From the NCBI GenBank assembly GCA_964450955.1, contig CAYVFI010000005.1, positions 160,206 to 224,205 of the forward strand: a stretch of DNA of 64,000 bases, in the 5' to 3' direction. Below are positions 26,676 through 34,247 of this stretch, in pieces (position 1 is the stretch's first letter; each line of letters starts with the position of its first letter). The translations under genes were made by a program, and so were the position numbers. The notes beneath the pieces were generated by a model. That model had not been told where the DNA came from, searched no databases, and saw only the letters and a program-made list of their open reading frames with translations. Source of the DNA: CAYNWT01 sp964450955 (GTDB lineage Bacteria > Planctomycetota > Planctomycetia > Planctomycetales > Planctomycetaceae).

Positions 26676-26917
26676 ATGTTCATGTTCAACTTTTCGCCGC
26701 GGCGAAAGACCGAGCCGGTACTGATATCGCTGAGCTGGAAGTCGCAGACGACTGCACCGTGGCCGATATTCGCAGTGCGTTGTTGGCGAAGTATGCGGAT
26801 CTGGAACCCATTGCGGCTCATTTGCTGTTCGCCATCGACGACGCCTATGGCACCGACGAAACCGCCGTACCGTCTGGTGCCCGACTAGCGTGCTTTCCCC
26901 CCGTCAGTGGCGGCTAG
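26672..26917 (+). CDS. MoaD/ThiS-like ubiquitin-fold sulfur carrier
   Basis: The 81-residue beta-grasp protein ends in the diglycine FPPVSGG expected of sulfur carriers that are activated as C-terminal thiocarboxylates. The opening HVQLFAAAKDRAGTD and the TVADIRSALLAKYADL helix are MoaD-like, so molybdopterin synthesis is the first guess. No moaE or moeB lies in the window. The ATG overlaps the dehydrogenase stop by 4 nt (ATGA), implying translational coupling. A dispersed-repeat copy begins 3 nt after its stop. Confidence 0.82.
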   Translation: MNVHVQLFAAAKDRAGTDIAELEVADDCTVADIRSALLAKYADLEPIAAHLLFAIDDAYGTDETAVPSGARLACFPPVSGG

Positions 26918-26985
26918 GAAGCGTTCCGCTTTACCGGTATCCGATTGGCGCGATGGCCCGAATTGGTGTGCGTTGGGCTGGCTGG
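26918..26985 (+). repeat. Stop-adjacent dispersed repeat, copy E (after the MoaD-like gene)
   Basis: The core at 26921-26948 starts 3 nt after the stop codon, in sense orientation, and matches copy A at 22 of 26 positions, including CGGTATCCG and TTGG. It fills most of the 102-nt gap before the DUF3859 gene. Confidence 0.68.
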
Positions 26986-27019
26986 GCAATTGGTCTGGCG
27001 TCATCAAGGAAGTGATCAA

Positions 27020-27421
27020 GTGGCAAAGCCTAAGCCTGAAGTCGAGATCGATACTTACGGCATTTACCGCGACTGGGATGCGGACTCAAAAGAGCTTCCG
27101 CGCATCGCTGAATTCACAACGCGTGTTCCGGCAATCGTTGGAATTGAATTCGGCTTCGTGGTGAAGATCAAACGCGCGAAGAACAGCAAGTTGACGTACT
27201 GCATTGATCATCCAGGAATATTGGACGACGCCGGAGTGACTCGGCCGCCATTTGACGGGACCGTGTACGTGAAGACGAACGACTGGTCGTTTTACCTTGG
27301 CGATACAATCTGGGAACCGATCAACGACAAGCTTGGCGACTGGCACATGTGGCTGAAGCTGGGTGACAGGATCATCGCTGAGAAGACCTTTGAGTTGTAT
27401 CGTGAGCCGGAGGCGGGTTGA
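27020..27421 (+). CDS. DUF3859 family protein
   Basis: The 133-residue protein begins at GTG 27020, with AAGGA 9 nt upstream. A TTG 25 codons earlier would run through the repeat and is rejected. The sequence VEIDTYGIYRD, then TTRVPAIVGIEFGFVVKI and LGDTIWEPINDKLGDWHMWL, matches my memory of DUF3859, a beta-sandwich-like family of unknown function. No export signal is present. Confidence 0.78.
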   Translation: MAKPKPEVEIDTYGIYRDWDADSKELPRIAEFTTRVPAIVGIEFGFVVKIKRAKNSKLTYCIDHPGILDDAGVTRPPFDGTVYVKTNDWSFYLGDTIWEPINDKLGDWHMWLKLGDRIIAEKTFELYREPEAG

Positions 27422-27431
27422 CCCCGACGGC

Positions 27432-28883
27432 TTACGCGATCAGGTCGTCGACAACGGTGCCGTGAACGTCGGTGAGACGGAAGTCTCGGCCGGCGTAGCG
27501 GTAAGTGAATTGCTGGTGGTCGAAGCCCAGTAGTTTCAGCATGGTGGCGTGCAGGTCGTGGACATGAACGCGGTTCTCGACAGCTTTAAAACCGAAATCG
27601 TCGGTGGCTCCGTGTACGTAGCCGCCCTTCACGCCGCCTCCGGCTAACCAGCACGTGAAGCCCCAGTGGTTGTGGTCGCGGCCGTTAACTTTGCCTGCGT
27701 TGGAACCTTTCTTTGGCAGTTCGACGGTCGGTGTTCTGCCAAACTCGCCGCCAAACAGAACCAACGTTTCGTCCAGCATGCCACGTTGTTTCAGGTCTTT
27801 CAGCAGCGCGCCGATTGCCTGGTCGCATTGTTTGGCCAGGCGGCGGTGATTGACTTCGATGTCATCGTGGTTGTCCCAGGGCTGACCTTTTCCATGCCAC
27901 ACCTGAACGAATCGGACGCCGCGTTCGACCAATCGTCTGGCGATCAGGATTTGTCTGGCGTTGGTTCCTGAACCGTACATTTCCTGTATGTGTTTTGGTT
28001 CCTGCGAGATGTCGAATGCGTCTGAGGCTTCGGTCTGCATCCGGAATGCCAGTTCGAACGACTGGATGCGTGCTTCCAGCTGAGGATCTTCTGAACGGGC
28101 ACTTCGATGGATGGAGTTCAATCTGCGAAGGAGGTTTAGCTGTTTGGCCTGGTCGGATTTCGAGACGCGTTGGTTGCGAACGTTTTCAATAAGCTTATTG
28201 ATGTCGGTATGTTTTGTATCAACGTAGGTGCCCTGGTAGATGCCGGGCAGGAAGCCTGCTTGCCAGTTTTGCGATTCCTGAATTGGGTAGCCGCCGGGGC
28301 ACATGGCGACAAAGGCGGGCAGGTTTTGGTTTTCCGTGCCGAGTCCGTAGGTCAGCCATGATCCGAGGCTGGGTCGAATCAATCTGGCTTCGCCACAGTT
28401 CATGAGCAGCAGTGACGGTTCGTGGTTCGGGACGTCGGCGTACATCGATCGGACGAACGCGATGTCGTCTACGCATTCGGCAACGTTCGGGAAGATTTCG
28501 CTGACCTCGATTCCGCTTTCGCCATGCTTACGAAAGCGATACGGCGACCGGAACGCGGTGTCTGTCTTGCGTTCTGTTCGAGGCAGATCATACGGAAGTT
28601 TCCTGCCGTGATACTTCGTGAGCAGCGGCTTTGGGTCAAACGTATCGACGTGCGAGGGACCGCCATTCATAAACAGATGAATGACGCTGCGGACTTTGGA
28701 CGGGTAATGGGCAACGCGTGGGTTTAGTGGGTTGCGGGCGCCCGATTGTGGAGCCGCGGTGGCTGTCTGGGCCAACAGGTCGCCCAGCATCATCGAACCC
28801 ATGCCCATTCCGCAGCGCGAAAGCATGTCGCGACGTGAAACTGCGACGTTGGGAACCGATTGATTGTCGAGGTGGTGGGACAT
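27432..28883 (-). CDS. DUF1501 protein with Tat signal
   Basis: The 483-residue protein has a twin-arginine export signal near residue 16 (VSRRDMLSRCGMGMGSMML). DUF1501 landmarks follow: VIHLFMNGGPSHVDTFDPKP, SIYA-like VRSMYADVPNHEP, the GSWLTYGLGTEN block, and LVLFGGEFGRTP with DHNHWGFTCWLAGGGVKGG. The family is alkaline-phosphatase/sulfatase-like, and its role in planctomycetes is not settled. It usually sits next to a DUF1549/DUF1553 gene. Here that partner type is 12 kb away and the neighbour is an ABC exporter pair. The ATG at 28883 has a weak ribosome site. Confidence 0.92.
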   Translation of the reverse strand: MSHHLDNQSVPNVAVSRRDMLSRCGMGMGSMMLGDLLAQTATAAPQSGARNPLNPRVAHYPSKVRSVIHLFMNGGPSHVDTFDPKPLLTKYHGRKLPYDLPRTERKTDTAFRSPYRFRKHGESGIEVSEIFPNVAECVDDIAFVRSMYADVPNHEPSLLLMNCGEARLIRPSLGSWLTYGLGTENQNLPAFVAMCPGGYPIQESQNWQAGFLPGIYQGTYVDTKHTDINKLIENVRNQRVSKSDQAKQLNLLRRLNSIHRSARSEDPQLEARIQSFELAFRMQTEASDAFDISQEPKHIQEMYGSGTNARQILIARRLVERGVRFVQVWHGKGQPWDNHDDIEVNHRRLAKQCDQAIGALLKDLKQRGMLDETLVLFGGEFGRTPTVELPKKGSNAGKVNGRDHNHWGFTCWLAGGGVKGGYVHGATDDFGFKAVENRVHVHDLHATMLKLLGFDHQQFTYRYAGRDFRLTDVHGTVVDDLIA

Positions 28884-28968
28884 GTGGATGGCAGTCCGGC
28901 AGGCTATGGGGCAGGGACTGAATTATACCAGATGCCCCGCCTCGCACTGCGGGTGTTCTGAACAGGAA

Positions 28969-30303
28969 CTACAGGTTCTTTGCCACGTCGGTTCGATATG
29001 CCGTTAGTGCGGGCAGGAACCCAACAATGACAGCCAGAATGAACAGGAATGGGAACACGATGAGTTCAGTCCATTCAAACGCCCATGGGTTCAGCAGTAA
29101 GCCTGTCCTGGCCGTGATGATAGGAGCCGCAATGAAGACCAGAGCGTGCCCCAGCAGCAAGCCCAGCAACCCACCAATCAGGCAAAGCAAAACCGACTCA
29201 GCCAGAATAATTGAGAAGACGCTCGACCGCGGAGCACCCAGGGCTCGCATGACGGAAATTTCACGGCGTCGGTCTGACATCGAGTTATAAATGCTGACGA
29301 AGATGCTGACCCCTGAGACAATCAGAATCAGGACGCTCATGATCAGCAGAACTTCTTTCACCCAGCCGATGAGCTGCTTGTCCAGCTTCTGCATGATGAT
29401 GACCGGGTTCACGGCCTGAGCCTGATAGCCATTTCGCATCTCGGCAGTGATGTTAATCGGATCCAGCGGCGCGTTGGGTCGGGTTCGGACGAGAACCGCT
29501 GCCAGGGACTTCAGAATGTCTGGCGTATCGTGGAAGTGTGCATCCGGCGGTGCGGCAGCGCGTTCTTTTTGGAGAGCGTCCAATGTTGCCAGTTCGCTGG
29601 CCATCTTTTCTGAATTGGAACCCCAGAACTGAGTCAGCTGTGTTCGCACCTCGTCGAACTTCACTTCGTGTCCGGCGATCTGGAAGAACCCGTCGATGTC
29701 AATGAAAACTGTCTTGTCGTTGGCAGTTTGTGTTGGCGCTAGGATCGCGACGACTTTAAACGTCTCGTCGTGCACGTGGCCGCCTTCACCGCCACCGTGA
29801 ACTAACTGGAATTCCGCCCCAATATCCCAGTTGTTCATAGCCGCGACATTGCTGCCGATGATCGCGTCGAAGTCGCCACCGATTCGTTCGCCTTTGATCT
29901 GGAACGGTATCCCCGGGCCGACTCCCATGTCGAAGTACCCGGTCGTGGTACCGATAATTGGGAACCCGCCCTCTTCCGGTTTCGTGAAGTCGCCAAAGAC
30001 CAGCGGGACCGCTTCAGTGATGCGTTTGTCTTTTTTTAGTTCAGCCAGGTAGTTGTAAGGCAGTTTCGCGATAGCCGGTTCAATGCGATACACAGAACTC
30101 AACACCAGTTGCAACGCGCTGCCGCGGGGTCCGATGACCAGGTCGTAGGGAATTGCCTTCTGTGAGAACGCCCGGTTTACAACGCCCGCACAAACCAGAA
30201 CGGCCACCATAAGCATGACACCCAGCGCCACGTTGAGACTGGTCAACAACGAAGGCAGTGCTCGTTGGCGGATGCTTTTCCACGCGATAGTAAACAGATT
30301 CAT
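28969..30303 (-). CDS. ABC transporter permease (MacB/FtsX type)
   Basis: The 444-residue protein has one N-terminal span (LTSLNVALGVMLMVAVLVCAGVV, about 18-40), a large extracytoplasmic domain, and three C-terminal spans (about 315-338, 360-390, 405-435). This is the FtsX-like topology of MacB/LolCE-type mechanotransmission ABC systems. The extracytoplasmic domain carries a glycine/histidine loop (HGGGEGGHVHDETF, about 168-182) that could bind metal; that is speculation. Its start overlaps the ATPase gene stop by 4 nt, so the two form a coupled operon. The substrate is unknown. Confidence 0.9.
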   Translation of the reverse strand: MNLFTIAWKSIRQRALPSLLTSLNVALGVMLMVAVLVCAGVVNRAFSQKAIPYDLVIGPRGSALQLVLSSVYRIEPAIAKLPYNYLAELKKDKRITEAVPLVFGDFTKPEEGGFPIIGTTTGYFDMGVGPGIPFQIKGERIGGDFDAIIGSNVAAMNNWDIGAEFQLVHGGGEGGHVHDETFKVVAILAPTQTANDKTVFIDIDGFFQIAGHEVKFDEVRTQLTQFWGSNSEKMASELATLDALQKERAAAPPDAHFHDTPDILKSLAAVLVRTRPNAPLDPINITAEMRNGYQAQAVNPVIIMQKLDKQLIGWVKEVLLIMSVLILIVSGVSIFVSIYNSMSDRRREISVMRALGAPRSSVFSIILAESVLLCLIGGLLGLLLGHALVFIAAPIITARTGLLLNPWAFEWTELIVFPFLFILAVIVGFLPALTAYRTDVAKNL

Positions 30304-30977
30304 TTTGCGACTCCTTCCGGGGCATTGAAGTCAGCAAGTTGTTCAACGCGATCAAACTGACCGGCCACGTCGGGCGAGTGCGTGACCATGAGTAGCGATA
30401 CGTTTGATTCAGAACAGGTCGTCCGGATTAGTTCGAGAATCGTATCCTGGTTAGCGGTGTCAACGTTGGCTGTCGGTTCATCAGCCAGCAGTAATGACGG
30501 GCTGTTAGCCATTGATCGAGCGACCGCGACACGCTGCTGTTCGCCAACGGAAAGTTGTCCGGGTCTATGGTCCAGGCGATGGGACAGTCCCACTTTATCA
30601 AGCAGATCTTTGGCTTTGCCGCGGTCAACGCCCTTATTGGAGAACGACATTCCCAGCAGTACGTTTTCAATGGCTGAAAACGCGGGCAGCAGGTTGAACG
30701 TTTGGAACACGAACCCAATTCGTTCGGCTCGAAACCGATCCCGAACCACTTCATGCATCGAAGTGATGTCGTTGTCGTCGACTTTGACCGTGCCGCTATC
30801 CGGGAGCGTGATTCCGGAGATTATGTTCAGTAGCGTGGTCTTTCCGCCGCCACTGGAACCGACCAGGGCGACCTGTTCTCCCTTACCAATCTCGAACCGG
30901 TCGATGTTGAGTACGGGAAGCAGACTGCCGGATGGTTCTCGATACGTCTTTTTGACGGTCTCAAGTACGAGTGACAT
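30300..30977 (-). CDS. ABC transporter ATPase (LolD/MacB family)
   Basis: The 225-residue ATPase has Walker A GSSGGGKTTLL (40-50), signature LSVGEQQR and Walker B LLLADEPTANVD followed by an H-loop (MVTHSPD). It powers the permease encoded next in the operon, with a 4-nt overlap. It is divergent from the Crp/Fnr regulator gene about 325 nt away. That makes the regulator a candidate controller, although the only strong site lies nearer the regulator start. Confidence 0.93.
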   Translation of the reverse strand: MSLVLETVKKTYREPSGSLLPVLNIDRFEIGKGEQVALVGSSGGGKTTLLNIISGITLPDSGTVKVDDNDITSMHEVVRDRFRAERIGFVFQTFNLLPAFSAIENVLLGMSFSNKGVDRGKAKDLLDKVGLSHRLDHRPGQLSVGEQQRVAVARSMANSPSLLLADEPTANVDTANQDTILELIRTTCSESNVSLLMVTHSPDVAGQFDRVEQLADFNAPEGVAK

Positions 30978-31153
30978 TTGTGGAGTTCTCTGGGGTCGGA
31001 CTTGGGATGATGATGGCCAATTCCATTTCGACCATCAAAAAGACGTCATTGGCCTAAGCTACGGCTAGCGTTGACGTTGTGTTGGATTCGGCCGTCAAGA
31101 TGGTGAGATGTCGAACTTTTTTTCCGAGGAAACTTAGTAAAGAAATCGGTAGT

Positions 31154-31169
31154 TGTGACGTCACTCACA
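31154..31169. promoter_or_regulatory. Crp-type operator TGTGA-N6-TCACA
   Basis: TGTGACGTCACTCACA fits the canonical Crp half-site arrangement exactly, with both five-base arms perfect and an embedded GTGACGTCAC palindrome. It lies 86 nt before ATG 31240 and 149 nt before ATG 31303 of a Crp/Fnr gene, in the gap shared with the divergent ABC operon. Autoregulation is the simplest reading. Confidence 0.6.
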
Positions 31170-31302
31170 CAGGACGCAAGCGTGGGCAAGCTGGCTTGTC
31201 CAAAGTGTATGCAAAGCAGCGCGTCAGAGGCTACCGGCGATGGTGTCGCAGCCGGAACCCAGGATATGTGCGATTACTGAGTCTTTAACGGAACAAAACG
31301 AG

Positions 31303-32055
31303 ATGGATCAAAAATACTGGTACTTGAAGAATTGTGACTTGTTCTCGCGACTATCTGCCTCCCAGATCTCCCACCTGGAGTCTCGGTCGGTCTCCAAGAC
31401 CTTTGATCGTGGGGGCGTGATTTATCTGCCCTCCGACCGAAACGATTCAGTGGCGCTGCTGGCTCGTGGGCGGGTGAGGTTGTATCACCTTACGAATGAG
31501 GGCAAACAAGCGATCCTCGCAATCATGGATCCGGGCGAGATGTTCGGAGAACTGTCGCTGATGGAAGATGGTTCTCGAGACGAATTTGCTGAGGCGATGG
31601 AAAAGACGACTGTCATTCTGGTTCCTCGCGAAGAAGTCCAGTCTTTGATGGCTGAGTACCCCGATGTTGCTTTGGGTGTGACTCGCCTGATGGGTTTCCG
31701 CCGTCAGAGAATTGAACGACGGCTGAAGTCGTTGCTGTTTAAGTCGAACCGCGAACGCCTGGTTCATCTTCTGGTCGAACTGTCAGCCAAGTACGGCCAG
31801 CAGACCGAAGACGGTGTCCAAATTGGTATCAAGCTATCTCATCAGGAACTTGCAAATATCATTGGCAGCACGCGTGAGACTGTTACAGTTCTGTTGGGTG
31901 AATTACAAACCGAGGGCAGTTTGCTGATCCGACGTCGGCAACTGATCATCAAGCAACTCAGCCGCCTGGCTGATTCTGTGGATATGGCCGCTCCAACGCT
32001 GCCTGTTCCGGCGGCTCCATTCGCTCCACGTCGGTTGAGCAGTAGTTTGATCTAA
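31303..32055 (+). CDS. Crp/Fnr-family transcription regulator
   Basis: The protein is about 250 residues. An N-terminal cyclic-nucleotide-binding-like domain shows LLARGRVRLYHLTNEGKQAIL and DPGEMFGELSLME. A dimer helix follows, then a Crp-type winged helix (LSHQELANIIGSTRETVTVLLGEL) whose recognition helix keeps RET as in E. coli Crp RETVGR but has Val at the third contact position. No Fnr cysteine cluster is seen. ATG 31303 (MDQKYWYL) fits the family start. ATG 31240 would add 21 residues and has a better AGAGG upstream, so the start is uncertain. Together with the upstream TGTGA-N6-TCACA site this suggests a cAMP-like regulon. Confidence 0.9.
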   Translation: MDQKYWYLKNCDLFSRLSASQISHLESRSVSKTFDRGGVIYLPSDRNDSVALLARGRVRLYHLTNEGKQAILAIMDPGEMFGELSLMEDGSRDEFAEAMEKTTVILVPREEVQSLMAEYPDVALGVTRLMGFRRQRIERRLKSLLFKSNRERLVHLLVELSAKYGQQTEDGVQIGIKLSHQELANIIGSTRETVTVLLGELQTEGSLLIRRRQLIIKQLSRLADSVDMAAPTLPVPAAPFAPRRLSSSLI

Positions 32056-32087
32056 ACGCTGTCCTGTGTGCCGTGATTTACAGTCAC

Positions 32088-32108
32088 TATCGTCGTCCCA
32101 CGACGATA
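32088..32108. other. Perfect hairpin TATCGTCGT-CCC-ACGACGATA
   Basis: A 9-bp stem with a 3-nt loop lies 33 nt after the Crp-family stop and 46 nt before the next start. No T-run follows, so it is more likely an operator or RNA stem than an intrinsic terminator. A half-dyad GTGA-N7-TCAC (32073-32087) sits directly before it. Confidence 0.5.
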
Positions 32109-32153
32109 ATGCTATCGTTACGCACATCTGTTGGCACGTTTATTGGTCGAGTT

Positions 32154-32528
32154 ATGAAGAGTTCAAACGATCGTTGGGCACGATGCAGTAAGGGAGAAGT
32201 CTCAGGTCTGGTTCAACTGCTGGAACAGAAGAGACAAGGTCGCGTCATCCGGCGGCGCATTGTTGGCGTCGCTGGTCTTGTCTTGCTGGCCGGTTTCTTC
32301 CTGGCTCCGGGCAGCTTCGGTGTAGCCGATGCGGCACAGCCTGTCACATGTCACGACGTCTACCAGCATACGGAAGGCTTTGTCGCCGGGACGTTGGACG
32401 AATCTTTGAAAGCACGCATCGAGGCTCACCTGGATTACTGCCCTGGCTGTGTTCGGCATATTGATCTGGCCAGAAAAAAAGCCGACATGGCCAATACCAA
32501 ATCAGAATCTTCAGTCGCTTCGCTCTGA
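32154..32528 (+). CDS. Membrane protein with anti-sigma-like zinc finger (zf-HC2)
   Basis: The protein is about 124 residues from ATG 32154. A single membrane span lies near residues 36-54 (IVGVAGLVLLAGFFLAPGSFG). The C-terminal part, TCHDVYQHTEGFVAGTLDESL with HLDYCPGC, has the Cys/His spacing of putative zinc fingers in anti-sigma factors and their relatives. In a typical anti-sigma factor the finger precedes the span; here it follows, so the finger would face outside unless topology is inverted. No sigma factor gene is adjacent. A strong terminator follows. An upstream GTG at 32073 is an alternative start. Confidence 0.65.
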   Translation: MKSSNDRWARCSKGEVSGLVQLLEQKRQGRVIRRRIVGVAGLVLLAGFFLAPGSFGVADAAQPVTCHDVYQHTEGFVAGTLDESLKARIEAHLDYCPGCVRHIDLARKKADMANTKSESSVASL

Positions 32529-32554
32529 GAGAACCGAGTTCGCTGACGTTCAGT

Positions 32555-32582
32555 AAAAGCCTCCCATCGGGAGGCTTTTTTT
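32555..32582 (+). terminator. Rho-independent terminator
   Basis: A perfect 11-bp stem (32555-32565 with 32569-32579; AAAAGCCTCCC/GGGAGGCTTTT) with a 3-nt loop ends in a run of seven T. It lies 26 nt after the zinc-finger gene stop and ends the Crp-regulator transcript unit. Confidence 0.93.
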
Positions 32583-32787
32583 GTTTCCGGGCCCTGGAAT
32601 TCCCACGAGAACGGCAGAGTTTGCCGTAATTGCCTCTCGGTCGCACGCGAATCGAATCCCGCTTGCTGTAAGTCCCTGGCGGCGGTCATTAGCACCTTGA
32701 CCAGATTTTGGAACCGCTCTTATAAGACTCGCCTGACCACCATCCCGTTTACGGGCTTGGTCCCTTCATGTCCTGGCGACAATCAAC

Positions 32788-33561
32788 ATGCGGTTCCTGT
32801 TTCTATCCATTCTAATTATCGCACCAGCGCAGGCTTCTGCGCAGCGGTGGGTGGATGAGTTCAAGCAGGGTCCGTTTGTATTCAAGTCTGAGTTCGCTAT
32901 CCGGCGGGGCCCGTTGACGCAGGCTCTGGCTCAGATCAAGCAGGAACTCGAACAGAAGTTGAAGCTGAAGGTTGGAAACGACCCAATCAACGTGCACCTG
33001 TTTAACAGCCGGCGCTCCTACCAGGCTTACATGAGGCAGCACGTTCCCAGGGCGATCAATCGTCAGGCCCTGTTTGTGAAGGGGCCGCAGGGCAGCAGTG
33101 TCTATGCCTACAAGAACAAAGACTTCGACACCGACATCCGCCACGAATGCACCCACGCATTGATTCATAACTCCGTGCAGTTCATCCCGCTTTGGATGGA
33201 TGAAGGACTGGCGGAGTACTTTGAACTGAAGGCTGGAACACGAATTCGCCCGGATCGACTAAACACTGTTCGAAATGCAGTTCGCTGGGCGCCATTGAAC
33301 CGCATGCGAATCACGCTGACCAGGCTGGAAGCGATGGATGACATTACAGACATGGGTGCGTCAGAGTATCGCGACTCATGGGCCTGGATTCATTTTTTGA
33401 TGAACGACACAAGAAACAACAACGCCGGCCGCGCGGCGTTGGTGGCTTATCTGGCTGAGATTCAAAAAGGCCAGCCACCCGGTCTGTTTAGTACCTACCT
33501 GACGCGGAGACTTCCTCAAAACGAAACCAAGCTTGTCCAACACTTTCGCACGTTTCGATAG
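32788..33561 (+). CDS. Secreted DUF1570-like gluzincin metalloprotease
   Basis: The 257-residue protein has a signal peptide (residues 1-19, ending AQASAQ). The zinc motif HECTH lies at 119-123, and a downstream Glu in WMDEGLAEYFE (E139 or E143) is the third ligand. This matches the peptidase MA-like / DUF1570 group common in planctomycetes. It is expected to act outside the cytoplasm on an unknown protein or peptide. It is followed 64 nt later by a secreted Ig-like protein on the same strand. Confidence 0.83.
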   Translation: MRFLFLSILIIAPAQASAQRWVDEFKQGPFVFKSEFAIRRGPLTQALAQIKQELEQKLKLKVGNDPINVHLFNSRRSYQAYMRQHVPRAINRQALFVKGPQGSSVYAYKNKDFDTDIRHECTHALIHNSVQFIPLWMDEGLAEYFELKAGTRIRPDRLNTVRNAVRWAPLNRMRITLTRLEAMDDITDMGASEYRDSWAWIHFLMNDTRNNNAGRAALVAYLAEIQKGQPPGLFSTYLTRRLPQNETKLVQHFRTFR

Positions 33562-33625
33562 TCGGACCTGTTTGGTTCACCCAGTTTCCCCCCCAACACA
33601 TGATTTCTTTCTGAAGGCCGATCCG

Positions 33626-34162
33626 ATGAAAATTTCAAGAACAATTACCCATTGCGCACTGTGCGTCGCGGTTGTTGCCGCTCCTGCATTGGCAGACGAA
33701 ACACGTGGCACAGCACCTGCTGCTGCCCCGGCAGTTACCAGAGCCAAAGACGTTGTCCTGACATCAGGTGGTGTCCTGCGGGGCGTCGCGTTGAACACCG
33801 CCGCCAGCCCAATTGCGAACGCTGATGTTCGAATTCAATTCGGATCACACGTTGTGGCTCGAACCAAAACCAGTGCAGACGGTTCGTTTGTCGTGAGTGG
33901 GCTTCGTGGCGGCATCCATACCGTTCGCGTTGGTTCACAAAGCAGCCGCTGCCGACTCTGGACAGAAAACGTTGCTCCGCGTGGTGCGATTAAGGTTGTT
34001 GCTGTCAACGGAAGCACCGACAACGTTGTTCGAGGTCAGTACATCCCGCCAGTCGATATGGGAACGCTTGCAATCGGACTAGGTGCTTTGGGTATCGGCC
34101 TGATTATCGGCAAGCAGATCGGCGACGGCGACGGTCGACGACGAACTCCGGTAAGTCCATAA
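33626..34162 (+). CDS. Exported carboxypeptidase-regulatory-like (Ig-like) domain protein
   Basis: The protein is 178 residues from ATG 33626, with GAAGG 9 nt upstream. It has a signal peptide (MKISRTITHCALCVAVVAAPALA) and a beta-sandwich domain (LRGVALNTAASPIANADVRI, TSADGSFVVSGLRGGIHTVRV) of the CarboxypepD_reg-like type. A C-terminal glycine-rich hydrophobic stretch (MGTLAIGLGALGIGLIIGKQIG) may anchor it, followed by a basic tail. The family occurs in many copies in planctomycetes with no assigned role. A possible degenerate sixth copy of the stop-adjacent repeat (34168-34183) follows. Confidence 0.78.
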   Translation: MKISRTITHCALCVAVVAAPALADETRGTAPAAAPAVTRAKDVVLTSGGVLRGVALNTAASPIANADVRIQFGSHVVARTKTSADGSFVVSGLRGGIHTVRVGSQSSRCRLWTENVAPRGAIKVVAVNGSTDNVVRGQYIPPVDMGTLAIGLGALGIGLIIGKQIGDGDGRRRTPVSP

Positions 34163-34184
34163 GTTGCACGCTTGATCGGCATAC

Positions 34185-34220
34185 AAAAAGCGACCCGACA
34201 CACTGGGAGTCGGGTCGCTT
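34185..34220. terminator. Bidirectional terminator between convergent genes
   Basis: A perfect 12-bp stem, AAGCGACCCGAC (34188-34199) with GTCGGGTCGCTT (34209-34220), has a 9-nt loop. On the minus strand it is followed by TTTTT, so it terminates the DUF1080 gene strongly. On the plus strand the tail is weak (TTGTTACC). Confidence 0.9.
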
Positions 34221-34247
34221 GTTACCGAACGGCAATCGCTGCAGCGG

